From: Alteromonas hispanica
GTDB lineage: Bacteria > Pseudomonadota > Gammaproteobacteria > Enterobacterales > Alteromonadaceae
DNA: 64,000 nucleotides
Direction of reading: 5' to 3'
NCBI RefSeq assembly: GCF_010500915.1
Contig: NZ_JAAAWP010000009.1
Span: forward strand, 62,001 to 126,000
Below are positions 35,897 through 45,077 of the stretch, in pieces. The translations under genes and the position numbers were made by a program. The notes under the pieces were generated by a model. It was not told the DNA's origin. It searched no databases and was given only the letters and a program-made list of their open reading frames with translations. Every line of letters begins with the position of its first letter. Positions within the stretch are counted from its first letter, which is position 1.

Positions 35897-38137
35897 CTAT
35901 CGCAGCCCCGGTCGATAAGTCTCTTCTGCATTCGCCGCGATATCGTCAGCATAAAAATACACATCGCGCAATTTACCTGATGCATAGACTTCCGCTTGAT
36001 CGTTATAATGTGGTGAGTTTGGATCGTTACTCAAGCCACCGGCGGTTATCGCCTTAGCCTTTAGCTTTTCACCAAATTCAACTGCTGCCACAAAGCTATT
36101 TCCACGCGTGCCATAAATTCGCTTTGTTTCACCCTGGCCATAATTTTGGCCGTAGGCCGCAAGAGCCCCCCACCGGCCAGACGCAAAACCAACGGGCAAG
36201 CTTGGTGCATCATCATCGAAATGCTGTCGAATATCGGGGCTAATGCGTTGGAAGCGATTAATTTCTCCCCATGGGGTCTGCCAGGTTCCAAAGTCACGAG
36301 CTAGCTTATCAACGGCCGACTTTAGAGAAATAAGGCGCTCATCGTTAGAAGCCATGCTCTCCATATAGGTATAAACACTCACATCAGCAGCTCGCGCTTT
36401 ATTGCGAACGGCCTTCATCAAATCCATGCCCCAGAAAACAGCCACAGAGGTAGGCACGCTGTCTACGCCACTGCGGTTGTCCCACGCTTTAAGCGTTGCA
36501 ATAGGCTCTCGTAATGACGCTTTTCCGGGGTCAGAATCAGGCAAGGACTCAAAAGCTTTAAACAGGGGCGGAAGCAACACATCAAACCCAGTTAAATGGC
36601 TATCGTAAGCGGCATTAATAAGACTATCGATGTCAAAATCAGTCGTACTTTTAAGCAAGTTAATTGCGTGAATACCGCGATAGTTTTCAGTGGTACCGGA
36701 ATAATACGCTGGGTAATCCGATTTTTTAGGGCTGAACTCGGCTGCCGCACTGTAAGGCCAGTTATTGGTATTTTGAATCCACCCGTTACCTGGGTTTTTA
36801 ATATGGATATGCTCTTCAAGGGGGTGAATGCCTTGCCAATCTGTAGCAGGGTTACTTCCATCTACTGGTTGAGTAAAATCGAAAGCCGTATCTCGACGAG
36901 GTACAAAATTGCCGTGGAAGTAGGCAATAGTGCCATCTGCATCGGCGTATACGGTGTTGTTCGATGAATTCGTTAAGCCTTTCATCGCGGTATAAAACTC
37001 ATCGTAATTTTGCGCTTTTGTGCGAGTGTACGACTGTATAAGCGCTTTAACCGGCTCCTCCATTAAACGCACCGATATCCACTTGCCGTTATGAGAGCGC
37101 ACTATTGGACCGCGATGGGTGAAATAAGCAGTGACTTGCTTTTGTTGCATAGTGCCGTCTTTTGCTTTGTAAGGTAGCTCGATGAGTCGCGTTTCGAGCT
37201 TGCGATGCTCATCGCCATATTGGTAGTACAAACCATCCTCTTTTTCGATAACGGTTTCTGCGTATTCGTCTATAACGTCCACGTAGGTTGATGTGTGCAT
37301 CCAACCCACACGCTCGTTAAAACCTTGGTAGATAAAGAATTGTCCCCAGGTAGATGCCCCGTAGGCATTTAACCCTTCCTCTGATTGCACGTGAGCTTCG
37401 TGCCGAAAATAAAAGCTGGTATGAGGATTTACTAAAAGAAGCGCATTACCGTTTTTCGTGCGACTAGGAGCAATAGCAAAGCCATTTGAACCACCTGGCT
37501 CTGAGGTTAATTGGTCAGGTGAATGCATTGATTTGGTTGGATACGGTACATTTGCCATATCATTACCGTAGAAATCGGCCAATCGAGCCATATTTACGCC
37601 GCGCTCAATATCACCGCCAATACTGCCTTCACTAAAGGTGAGCGCCATCCACGGCTCAAAACGTGTTATCACTTTTGGCTTAACCTCGGGGTGCGTATAA
37701 AGGTAATAATTCAAACCGTCGGCAAACGCCACCATTAACTCTTTCAGCCACTGTGGGCTTTCTTCATACTGCTTTTTAATTTGCTTAGGCTGAATAAACA
37801 GCTTCATGCGAAGATCCCGGTAAATTTCATCCTCGCCAAGATCTTCTGCTAAGCGCCCCATAGCGTTAATGTAATTGCGTTCAATACGATTAAAGTCATC
37901 TTCGGCTTGAGCATACAGCATGCCAAACACAGCATCTGCATCGGTTTTACCCTTTACATGCGGTACCCCCCAGTTATCGCGAGTAATAGTCACGTTCTTT
38001 GCCGTTGCTTCCCAGCGCAGAACTTCTTCTGACTTTTTATCAGCTGCCTGATTAGCTGCGGGCGCCTTATAATCCGACGAGCACGCCGAAATAAACAGAG
38101 TCACAAATACTGCAAAACATACCGACAGGCACTTCAT
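35897..38137 (-). CDS. Penicillin-acylase-family lipoprotein (N-terminal nucleophile hydrolase)
   Basis: A 746-residue protein of the penicillin/aculeacin/acyl-homoserine-lactone acylase family. It has a lipoprotein signal (LFISAC, Cys19) instead of the usual soluble periplasmic signal. The alpha chain shows ITRDNWGVPHVKG and the residues of autoprocessing lie at EPGG|SNGFAIAP, with nucleophile Ser217 becoming the N terminus of the beta chain. It hydrolyses amide-linked acyl chains; the substrate (N-acyl homoserine lactone, beta-lactam, lipopeptide) cannot be assigned. An upstream TTG opens the frame at 38167. ATG 38137, with AAGGAA upstream, is the start chosen because it directly gives the lipoprotein signal. 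Confidence 0.9.
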   Translation of the reverse strand: MKCLSVCFAVFVTLFISACSSDYKAPAANQAADKKSEEVLRWEATAKNVTITRDNWGVPHVKGKTDADAVFGMLYAQAEDDFNRIERNYINAMGRLAEDLGEDEIYRDLRMKLFIQPKQIKKQYEESPQWLKELMVAFADGLNYYLYTHPEVKPKVITRFEPWMALTFSEGSIGGDIERGVNMARLADFYGNDMANVPYPTKSMHSPDQLTSEPGGSNGFAIAPSRTKNGNALLLVNPHTSFYFRHEAHVQSEEGLNAYGASTWGQFFIYQGFNERVGWMHTSTYVDVIDEYAETVIEKEDGLYYQYGDEHRKLETRLIELPYKAKDGTMQQKQVTAYFTHRGPIVRSHNGKWISVRLMEEPVKALIQSYTRTKAQNYDEFYTAMKGLTNSSNNTVYADADGTIAYFHGNFVPRRDTAFDFTQPVDGSNPATDWQGIHPLEEHIHIKNPGNGWIQNTNNWPYSAAAEFSPKKSDYPAYYSGTTENYRGIHAINLLKSTTDFDIDSLINAAYDSHLTGFDVLLPPLFKAFESLPDSDPGKASLREPIATLKAWDNRSGVDSVPTSVAVFWGMDLMKAVRNKARAADVSVYTYMESMASNDERLISLKSAVDKLARDFGTWQTPWGEINRFQRISPDIRQHFDDDAPSLPVGFASGRWGALAAYGQNYGQGETKRIYGTRGNSFVAAVEFGEKLKAKAITAGGLSNDPNSPHYNDQAEVYASGKLRDVYFYADDIAANAEETYRPGLR

Positions 38138-38434
38138 GTGCTTTTCCTTATTTTTAGTTGTAAGCAAAACCTACTACTCATTAATTCAACTGTAAAGAAA
38201 GCTCCCAAGATAGTCGATTTAACAATAGGAAGGCACAAGTTACAGAAACTGCTGTGCTGCGTTTTTTTAAGTTTAACGGCTTTTCTGTTAGTGCCTTAGC
38301 CTAAAGTATAGTTTTGAATACTTATATATCGCACAACATGTTTTTGTTTTTGTATAGGTGGCGTTTAATACAATTCAAGCAACGACAAGTGAGTTGCAAC
38401 AAACATAAATCAATTAGCCACAGGAACTTTAACC
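38138..38434. other. Divergent intergenic region
   Basis: This AT-rich gap between the acylase and DUF3718 genes has room for two promoters. No RNA gene or dyad stands out. Confidence 0.4.
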
Positions 38435-38833
38435 ATGTTGAAAATAGTTAAAACCTCTATCATCATCGCAGCGTCTTCGCTTGCATTCTCTAACGCAGCT
38501 CAAGCAGACGGTATCAACGATGCGCTTGCTAACATTTGCACTATTGTGCAAGCAGACGACAAAGGCGAACTTCGCAAAAAAATGCGTAGCGTTCAGTCAG
38601 ATTATCGTTTGAAGTTACGCGATTATTACTCAGGCATTTCATGCAATGGTCAAAGCCTTATTCGCACGGCAGTCACTAGCAACGCGGTTGAAGTGGGCAC
38701 ATTGCTTGTTAAGAAAATGCCAAGTAAAGATTTACAAGCTCCTGAGGCAGATGGCAAAACACTTCAAGCGTGGATTGCAGAGCAAGGTCTTCAAGACTCA
38801 CCTATTTCTGCAGAGCTTAACGGAAGAATTTAA
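38435..38833 (+). CDS. DUF3718 family small exported protein
   Basis: A 132-residue protein with a signal peptide (ending SNAAQA|DGIND) and a helical mature domain with two Cys (NICTIV, GISCNGQ) likely to form a disulfide in the periplasm. The pattern (YRLKLRDYYSGISCNGQSLIR) fits DUF3718, which is frequent in Alteromonadales and has no known function. It is monocistronic, with a strong terminator downstream. Confidence 0.82.
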   Translation: MLKIVKTSIIIAASSLAFSNAAQADGINDALANICTIVQADDKGELRKKMRSVQSDYRLKLRDYYSGISCNGQSLIRTAVTSNAVEVGTLLVKKMPSKDLQAPEADGKTLQAWIAEQGLQDSPISAELNGRI

Positions 38834-38906
38834 TATTCGACCGCAATCAATTTATCACGCCATGTGAGTAGCAGTTTCAACATGGTAGCGGCTCCGGGCC
38901 GCACTA

Positions 38907-38936
38907 GAGGCCCCTTTAATGGGGCCTCGCCTTTTC
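38907..38936 (+). terminator. Terminator after DUF3718 gene
   Basis: Perfect stem GAGGCCCC/GGGGCCTC with loop TTTAAT, followed by GCCTTTT. Confidence 0.85.
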
Positions 38937-39096
38937 TGTTCCCCCTTTTTACGCCCCAGCACGTTCTCACTCTTTTTTCTCTTTACCTTAGGCTCTATAC
39001 CTCAGGCAAGTTCTTCGCTATCTCAATAGAGTAGATTTATCGCTTGCTTTCATGTCTACTGACTGCGTTTTCGCATTCGTTAAGAGCACAAATATA

Positions 39097-39714
39097 ATGA
39101 AATTTTTCTCATGCATTAGTATTCAGACAAAGTTTAATGGCGCTCTATCAAGAAACGCTGTTCTAAAATCCACAATGTTTAGCGCTATACTAATTTTAAG
39201 TGGTTGTGCAACGCTGTCACAATTATCTGCTTACACAGTGTCAAACGCAGAGGTTGAGCAGGTACTCGACAGCCAATTAAGCAAACTTCAACAGAAAGCA
39301 TCACTTGCAGGTATACCGCTTTTCCTAGAAGTAAACGATATTTCAGTCAGTATTGGCCCTGATGGAAGGGACGTTGTTCAGTTAGGTACCGATGCCACCG
39401 CTAGTATTAAGGCATTTGGCTTTAGATACCCTGCCAATATTCGCTTATCGATAGAAGGCACGCCCTATTACGACGCTGAGAAGAAAGCTATTTTTGTTCG
39501 CTCACTATCTTTACTTGATAGCACTATTGATGCTGGGGGATATAAAGGAAACTTGGCCCCCTTAAGCACTGAGGTTATGCAACTGATTAACGGCTTTTTA
39601 GCTTCAAACCCTTTGTACACACTAGATACAACGAATAAAACCATTAACTTTCTTTCTACAATTCCCCTCACTCTTAACGTTGAGCCTGGAAAAATTTCAT
39701 TAAGGCCCAGATAA
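39097..39714 (+). CDS. DUF1439 (YceB-like) lipoprotein
   Basis: A lipobox (ILILSGC) precedes a domain of about 160 residues with TVSNAEVEQVLDSQLSKL, FVRSLSLLDSTID and PLTLNVEPGKISLRP, matching the YceB/DUF1439 family of small beta-rich lipoproteins of unknown function. The start is uncertain: the frame opens at 39052, and ATG 39097 gives a 37-residue leader. ATG 39175 would leave only ten residues before the Cys, too short for export. Confidence 0.78.
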   Translation: MKFFSCISIQTKFNGALSRNAVLKSTMFSAILILSGCATLSQLSAYTVSNAEVEQVLDSQLSKLQQKASLAGIPLFLEVNDISVSIGPDGRDVVQLGTDATASIKAFGFRYPANIRLSIEGTPYYDAEKKAIFVRSLSLLDSTIDAGGYKGNLAPLSTEVMQLINGFLASNPLYTLDTTNKTINFLSTIPLTLNVEPGKISLRPR

Positions 39715-39729
39715 GTTAAACACACAAAT

Positions 39730-39762
39730 AGCCGCACTGTAATCAATAGCAGTGCGGCTTTG
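39730..39762 (+). terminator. Terminator after DUF1439 gene
   Basis: Perfect 10-bp stem AGCCGCACTG/CAGTGCGGCT with a 10-base loop; the T-tract is short. Confidence 0.65.
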
Positions 39763-39918
39763 TAAGTTGCTGTTTTACAAACTTTTCCCTCCCGCCTTTA
39801 AGAATAGCTAATGCGTTGTTATTAGCTTTTTTATAGCCTCACGCTATCGCTTCAATCTGATAAACCAATTTCAATAATCATTAATTTAGATTAGATAAAT
39901 CTTATATTTGTCGTTATA

Positions 39919-39947
39919 TTAAATGCACATCTTAAATACACCTTAAA
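39919..39947 (+). promoter_or_regulatory. Rrf2-type operator 1 (peroxiredoxin operon)
   Basis: A 29-base sequence centred on TCTTAAATACACCTTAAA matches the one before cioA at 23 of 29 positions and resembles the NsrR-type imperfect palindrome. It overlaps the likely -10 and ends 16 bases before the start codon, so repression by the Rrf2 protein at 54176 is inferred. Confidence 0.6.
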
Positions 39948-39963
39948 TAAAGAGAGCAATACT

Positions 39964-40614
39964 ATGACGACTGAAAATCAAAACACGGTTACATTTCCAC
40001 AACTTAATCGCCCTGCCCCTAACTTTTGTGCAAAGACAACACACGGTGAAAAATCACTGTCAGACTACAAAGGTAAATGGTTGGTGCTTTTCTCTCACCC
40101 CGCTGACTTTACACCAGTGTGTACTACCGAGTTCATTGGCTTTGCAAACGCGGCTGACAAGTTTGCTTCGCTTAATACCGAACTACTTGGCCTTTCTATC
40201 GACAGCACACACTCACACATTGCTTGGGTTCGCAATATCAAAGAGAAGTTCGGCGTAACCATTCCTTTCCCTATCATCGCTGACTTGTCGATGGAAGTGG
40301 CGAAGTCTTACGGCATGGTTCAGCCTGGCGCGAGTGATACTTCTGCGGTTCGTGCAACCTTTATCATCGATCCGGAAGGCATTCTTCGCGCTATGGTTTA
40401 CTACCCAATGAGTAACGGACGTGCTATCAACGAGTTTGTAAGACTTGTTGAAGCGCTACAAACCAGTGATGAGCACAGCTGTGCTACCCCTGAAAACTGG
40501 AAAGTGGGCGAAGAAGTGATTGTGCCTCCTCCACACACTATCGAAGACGCAGAAGGCAGAGAGACTGCAGGTTACAACTATGTAGATTGGTATTTTTGTA
40601 AAAAGTCTCTTTAA
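39964..40614 (+). CDS. Peroxiredoxin, Prx6-like
   Basis: A 216-residue AhpC/TSA-family protein with the peroxidatic motif PADFTPVC (PxxxTxxC, Cys53) and the later ATFIIDPEG. The long C-terminal arm with YNYVDWYFCKKSL is characteristic of Prx6-type enzymes. A further Cys near 167 (HSCATPENW) could act in resolution. It reduces peroxides, and in this setting may handle hydrogen persulfide or peroxide formed with sulfide oxidation, which is inference. Ribosome site AAAGAGAG; an Rrf2-type operator lies just upstream. It heads the operon with a persulfide dioxygenase and rhodanese. Confidence 0.93.
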   Translation: MTTENQNTVTFPQLNRPAPNFCAKTTHGEKSLSDYKGKWLVLFSHPADFTPVCTTEFIGFANAADKFASLNTELLGLSIDSTHSHIAWVRNIKEKFGVTIPFPIIADLSMEVAKSYGMVQPGASDTSAVRATFIIDPEGILRAMVYYPMSNGRAINEFVRLVEALQTSDEHSCATPENWKVGEEVIVPPPHTIEDAEGRETAGYNYVDWYFCKKSL

Positions 40615-40640
40615 CTGTTAACTAACGTTTTGACTATTTA

Positions 40641-40669
40641 TCAGTGATATAGAATTTCTATATCACTGA
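40641..40669 (+). promoter_or_regulatory. Perfect 13-bp dyad between peroxiredoxin and persulfide dioxygenase genes
   Basis: Arms TCAGTGATATAGA and TCTATATCACTGA pair perfectly around ATT. No T-run follows. It ends eight bases before the ribosome site AAGGAG of the next gene. It could be an operator or an RNA processing or stability hairpin. Confidence 0.6.
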
Positions 40670-40688
40670 CTTTACTAAGGAGATTTTG

Positions 40689-41558
40689 ATGAGTACACAA
40701 ACTGAAATCACATCATTTTTAGATAGCGACAGTGAAACATTTACTTATGTGGTAGAAGACAAATCCACGTCTAAAGCTGTGATCATAGACCCGGTTTTAG
40801 ATTTCGATTACAGCGCCGGTCGCATTCATACCGAAAGTGCTGAAACAATTGCAGACTTCATTGACAAGAGAGGCCTACAAGTTGAGTGGGTTTTAGAAAC
40901 CCATGCCCACGCTGATCACTTATCAGCCGCACCATTTTTCAAGCGTAAGTACAACGCAAAAATTGGTATTGGGGCGCGCATTACAGAGGTCCAGAAGATC
41001 TTTAAAGCGCTGTTCAACTTGGAAAAAGAATTTCTTCCCAACGGTGCGCAGTTCGACAGGCTATTTGAGGAAGGTGATATTCTGGAAGTTGGCAACCTGC
41101 GCTTTGAAGTGATGCACGTACCCGGCCACACACCAGCAGATATTGCGTATTTACTTAACAAAGAATCGGTATTTGTGGGTGACACCATGTTTATGCCGGA
41201 CGTGGGAACCGCACGATGTGATTTCCCTGGTGGCAGTGCAAGCACCCTTTACGACTCAATACATCGAATTTTGGCACTACCTGAAGAAACGAGTATCTAC
41301 GTTTGCCATGACTATCCAACACAACATCGTACTCACGAAAGTAAAGTGACAGTTGGTGAACAGAAGGAATTCAATATTCACGTTAAAGACGGCGTTTCAA
41401 AGGCTGAATTTGTTCAGATGCGTGAAGCACGAGACGCTACATTGAGTATGCCTCGCTTGATTCTTCCTTCAATACAATTAAACGTAAGAGCAGGTGAATT
41501 ACCACCGCCGGAAGATAACCAAGTGAGCTACATCAAAGTACCGATTAATCAACTTTGA
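40689..41558 (+). CDS. Persulfide dioxygenase (ETHE1/Blh type), copy 1
   Basis: Metallo-beta-lactamase-fold non-haem iron enzyme that oxidises glutathione persulfide to sulfite. The metal motif THAHADHLSAAPF, the GHTPADIAYLL and FVGDTMFMPDVGTARCDFPGGS stretches and the CHDY ligand are characteristic of PDO. The 289-residue length and REARDATL...ILPSIQLNVRAGELP tail fit the bacterial Blh-like group. ATG 40689 has AAGGAG seven bases upstream; a TTG one codon earlier is less likely. It is followed after 10 bases by a rhodanese. A paralogue lies at 52381. Confidence 0.93.
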   Translation: MSTQTEITSFLDSDSETFTYVVEDKSTSKAVIIDPVLDFDYSAGRIHTESAETIADFIDKRGLQVEWVLETHAHADHLSAAPFFKRKYNAKIGIGARITEVQKIFKALFNLEKEFLPNGAQFDRLFEEGDILEVGNLRFEVMHVPGHTPADIAYLLNKESVFVGDTMFMPDVGTARCDFPGGSASTLYDSIHRILALPEETSIYVCHDYPTQHRTHESKVTVGEQKEFNIHVKDGVSKAEFVQMREARDATLSMPRLILPSIQLNVRAGELPPPEDNQVSYIKVPINQL

Positions 41559-41568
41559 GGCTCCCCAA

Positions 41569-41970
41569 ATGAAAACGCCAAAGGTTTACATTAGTGAAGT
41601 CAAAGCCTGTGTTGAAGAAGTTACCGTAGACGACCTGATGATTGCGTTAACACAACCCGATGTCATTTTAATCGACGTTAGAGAAAACGAAGAGTATCAA
41701 CACGGGCATATCGCAGCAGCGGTTAATATGCCAAGGGGGCTACTTGAGATGAAGATAAGTAGTCACCCGCTGTTGTCACATCATTGTGAAGAGAAAGATG
41801 CTATTGAGGATTTAGCCCAACGCAGTATCTACTTAATTTGTAGGTCGGGTGGGCGCTCGGCGTTAGCAGCCAAGTCTCTTTATGAGATGGGTCATCGCTA
41901 CGTATTTTCTGTAGCCGGGGGTATGGATGAGTGGCATAGGAAAGGTTTGCCGTTAGACACTAATCGGTAG
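41569..41970 (+). CDS. Rhodanese-like sulfurtransferase
   Basis: A single-domain, 133-residue cytoplasmic rhodanese with the active-site loop ICRSGGRSA (Cys91), VILIDVRENEEYQHGHI and the C-terminal VFSVAGGMDEWHRKGLP. It moves persulfide sulfur between thiols. The preceding gene is a persulfide dioxygenase 10 bases away, so the likely role is making or using glutathione persulfide in sulfide oxidation. Confidence 0.93.
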   Translation: MKTPKVYISEVKACVEEVTVDDLMIALTQPDVILIDVRENEEYQHGHIAAAVNMPRGLLEMKISSHPLLSHHCEEKDAIEDLAQRSIYLICRSGGRSALAAKSLYEMGHRYVFSVAGGMDEWHRKGLPLDTNR

Positions 41971-41978
41971 AACAAAAA

Positions 41979-43409
41979 ATGTGTTTCAACAAAAAAGCGG
42001 GAACAATAACGTTATTACTTATCGTGTTTGCTCCCGCATCATCAGCTGCATCGCGCTATTTTTTTGATCAAGGGCCAGCTAACCAAGACACAGCCTATCA
42101 AAAGCATGCTTCTCAAAAATCAAGTACACGAAAATCAGGCCCTTTAAACAGTAAGCCTCAAAATTCGCAACCAGTTAGTAAAAACAAAACATCAATAAAA
42201 ATAACTACCAATATTCGAACACGGTATGAGTATTTCGATAATCAACTCGGCTCAGAGCAACAAGTGGACGATGTCGTCGTCACTAGAGTTTCTTCAAAAC
42301 TCACGTTGCAAAAAGGAGCCTTTGCACTAGATGCTGAGCTAGTAGATAGCCGAATATTTAAAGCAAGTGAATTCACTCCCCTCGGCACAGATGACATAAA
42401 TACAACGGAGCCTACTCAGCTATCTATATCTTGGAAAAGCCAGATTTACGACCGTAATAAAACCAGCGAACCACCTGAGTTATCACTAAAAGTTGGGCGA
42501 TTTACAATGGATATAGGAAGCCGTCGATTTGTAGCTAGAAACCGGTTTAGAAATACTCTGAACACCTTTGATGGATTGAAAGTTGATTATCGCAAAGAAA
42601 GCTTTTCTACAAGCTTCTTTTATACGTTTCCCGTTTCTCGACTTCCCGAACGCTACACCGAAGAGAGCACTTCCGAGTTTGAACTCGATAAGTCCTCAAC
42701 TGACCAACGCTTTTACGGCGTTTTGTCAGAAGTAGAGACAGCTCGCGGCAGTCTGGCTTTTTATGCTTTTCGAGATAGTTACACTGGCACCGATACAGTT
42801 AACCAAACCAGTCTAAAACCAAATACGCAAAGAAATACCTTTGGTCACTTAGCACAACTCTCTGTGACAAAAAACATCACCCTTGATTATGAGGTAGCGT
42901 TTCAGCGAGGAAAGTTAGGTTTTCACACCATTAAAGCAGGGTTTATTCATGCTGCTGTCACGACATCTCTTGAGAATCTAAACATACAGTTCTTTTTTGA
43001 TAAAGCAACGGGTGATGATCCCACTACCGATACTTACGAAGGGTTCAGTACACTTTATGGTGCCCGTAGATTCGAATTTGGTCCTACTGGAATATTCGGT
43101 TTGTTTGCTCGAGACAACATGAACTCGCCGGGCATTTCAACTCAAATTGCTATTAACGAATATGCAGAGTTACAGCTTAAATATAGATACTTCACTATTC
43201 ACAGAAGTGGCAATTCGGGTCGTTTAAATGGTTCACCGCTTGCAGATCATGACTTTTTAGGCGCTCTTGCAGAACTACGTTTACGTATAAATGTGAACCC
43301 GAACTTAAGAGTTGAAACGGGCTTTGCAAACAGTCGACTAAATGAAGCGTTATTGCTTTCTCAACCAATTAATCATTACGGCTATTTACAATCCACTTAT
43401 TCCTTTTAG
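41979..43409 (+). CDS. Outer-membrane porin of the alginate-export family
   Basis: A 476-residue protein with signal peptide (TLLLIVFAPASSAAS), a Ser/Lys/Gln-rich linker and then a beta-barrel region. This begins with TNIRTRYEYFDNQL and contains KVGRFTMDIGSRRFVARNRFRNTL, the conserved strand of AlgE/alginate-export porins, and ends in an aromatic final strand (YLQSTYSF) for BAM recognition. The substrate is unknown; its operon position eight bases after the rhodanese suggests passage of a sulfur compound or organic partner. Confidence 0.82.
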   Translation: MCFNKKAGTITLLLIVFAPASSAASRYFFDQGPANQDTAYQKHASQKSSTRKSGPLNSKPQNSQPVSKNKTSIKITTNIRTRYEYFDNQLGSEQQVDDVVVTRVSSKLTLQKGAFALDAELVDSRIFKASEFTPLGTDDINTTEPTQLSISWKSQIYDRNKTSEPPELSLKVGRFTMDIGSRRFVARNRFRNTLNTFDGLKVDYRKESFSTSFFYTFPVSRLPERYTEESTSEFELDKSSTDQRFYGVLSEVETARGSLAFYAFRDSYTGTDTVNQTSLKPNTQRNTFGHLAQLSVTKNITLDYEVAFQRGKLGFHTIKAGFIHAAVTTSLENLNIQFFFDKATGDDPTTDTYEGFSTLYGARRFEFGPTGIFGLFARDNMNSPGISTQIAINEYAELQLKYRYFTIHRSGNSGRLNGSPLADHDFLGALAELRLRINVNPNLRVETGFANSRLNEALLLSQPINHYGYLQSTYSF

Positions 43410-43551
43410 CCAGGAAAAGGTTTTGAAGTCTCTGTAGTGAAAAAGAAACAACAAGAAGAGTATTAAGTTACATATATTTAATCTTTGTTCGAAGTCGCCA
43501 AACGTTTTTTCCCTTGTTTTTTAGACGTTTTTCTCAGACTCTCGCAACTCA

Positions 43552-43580
43552 TTTAATGTGCATTTTAAATATACATTAAA
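43552..43580 (+). promoter_or_regulatory. Rrf2-type operator 2 (cioA promoter)
   Basis: The core TTTTAAATATACATTAAA and left half TTTAATGTGCA form an imperfect palindrome like NsrR sites (AAGATGC-ATTT type). It matches operator 1 at 23 of 29 positions. The remaining 43410-43677 gap shows no gene. Confidence 0.62.
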
Positions 43581-43677
43581 CTAAGTATGTAGTACATTAC
43601 ACCTATGGTTCCCGCTGGGCACAAAGGGAACAAACTGAATACATTATTGCCAGTTATCTTACTGAGAGGTTTACGTT

Positions 43678-45075
43678 ATGGAATTGGATCCCCTCGTATT
43701 ATCGAGAATACAATTTGCTTTTGTGGTGTGTTTTCACGCCATATTTCCCGTCTTTACTATTGGTCTGGCAAGTACAATTGCAGGATTCGAGACGCTCTAC
43801 TTTAAAACTGAAAACCCAATTTGGCAGCGACTGTCTAAGTTTTGGATACAAGTTTTCGCCGTTGTTTTTGGTATTGGGGTGGTATCGGGCATTGTAATGT
43901 CTTTCCAATTTGGCACTAATTGGAGCAACTTTTCTTATGCCACTGCTAACTTTTTAGGGCCGGTGCTAAGCTACGAAGTCATCACAGCTTTCTTCTTAGA
44001 GGCTTCCTTTTTAGGAGTACTCCTTTTCGGTCGAGATAAAGTGCCACAGGGCGTTCACCTATTTGCTGCTATTATGGTGGCAACAGGAACCTTCATTTCT
44101 TCGTTTTGGATTTTATCTGCCAACTCTCTACTTCAAACGCCTGACGGTTTAGAGCTGATAAATGGTATGTACCACGTGAAGTCTTGGACTGATGCATTGT
44201 TTACCGCATCATTTGGCTATCGTTTTACCCACATGGCACTGGCTTCTTTCCTAACAGCCGCCCTGGTTGTTGCCGGTGTAAGTGCATGGTTTATATTGCA
44301 AAAGCGCGAGTTAGAAGCCAATAAGAAGGCACTATCAGTCGCACTATGGTTTTTGCTGTTTCTCGCGCCGCTTCAAACAGTGGTTGGCGATTTCCATGGC
44401 TTAAACACAATGAAGCACCAGCCCACTAAAGTGGCCGCCATGGAAGGGAACTGGGAGACCAGTAACGGCGTTCCACTACTGCTTTTTGCCATTCCTGATA
44501 AAGAAGAACAAACAAACCACTTTGAGGTAAAAATACCTAAACTGGCCAGTTTCATTCTTACTCACGACTGGAACGGTGAAGTACCAGGTTTGAAAGCGGT
44601 GCCGGTTGAAGAGCAACCTCCTGTATTTATCGTATTTTGGTCATTCAGAGTCATGGTGGCTTTAGGCCTTCTTATGGTCGTGTTTGGCATCTGGGGGCTC
44701 ATCTATAGAAGAGGCGGTAAAATTTATACTTCTCCCGTCTTTTTGCAGGGTCTTAGAATAATGAGCATTAGTCCATTCTTAGCGGTATTAGCAGGATGGG
44801 TAGTAACTGAAGCTGGCCGTGCACCTTGGCTCATTTATGGTCAAATGACACATGCAGAAGGCCTAACTCCCTCGCTTACAGGTGGTATGGCACTGTTTTC
44901 ATTAATTGGCTACATCACAGTTTACGCACTCGTGTTCAGTGCAGGTATTTATTATCTTCTTAAAGTTTTCAAAGGTGGCTTAGAAAAAGCCAATGCACCT
45001 CACGAGATGGATGAAATAGAAAGACCAGCCCGTCCTTTTTCTGCAGGCCACGTTGCCATTGATGGAGACCTATAA
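43678..45075 (+). CDS. cioA: Cyanide-insensitive quinol oxidase (bd type) subunit I
   Basis: A 465-residue multi-TM haem protein that oxidises quinol and reduces oxygen. It starts ELDPLVLSRIQFAFVVCFH, with His20 as likely haem ligand, and contains GVVSGIVMSFQFGTNWSNFS and GRAPWLIYGQMTHAEG. The short Q-loop and GR.PW pattern match the CioA/short-loop group rather than E. coli CydA (522 residues). bd oxidases resist sulfide and cyanide. Ribosome site GAGG; an Rrf2-type operator upstream. First gene of cioAB-cydDC. Confidence 0.94.
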   Translation: MELDPLVLSRIQFAFVVCFHAIFPVFTIGLASTIAGFETLYFKTENPIWQRLSKFWIQVFAVVFGIGVVSGIVMSFQFGTNWSNFSYATANFLGPVLSYEVITAFFLEASFLGVLLFGRDKVPQGVHLFAAIMVATGTFISSFWILSANSLLQTPDGLELINGMYHVKSWTDALFTASFGYRFTHMALASFLTAALVVAGVSAWFILQKRELEANKKALSVALWFLLFLAPLQTVVGDFHGLNTMKHQPTKVAAMEGNWETSNGVPLLLFAIPDKEEQTNHFEVKIPKLASFILTHDWNGEVPGLKAVPVEEQPPVFIVFWSFRVMVALGLLMVVFGIWGLIYRRGGKIYTSPVFLQGLRIMSISPFLAVLAGWVVTEAGRAPWLIYGQMTHAEGLTPSLTGGMALFSLIGYITVYALVFSAGIYYLLKVFKGGLEKANAPHEMDEIERPARPFSAGHVAIDGDL

Positions 45076-45077
45076 TT

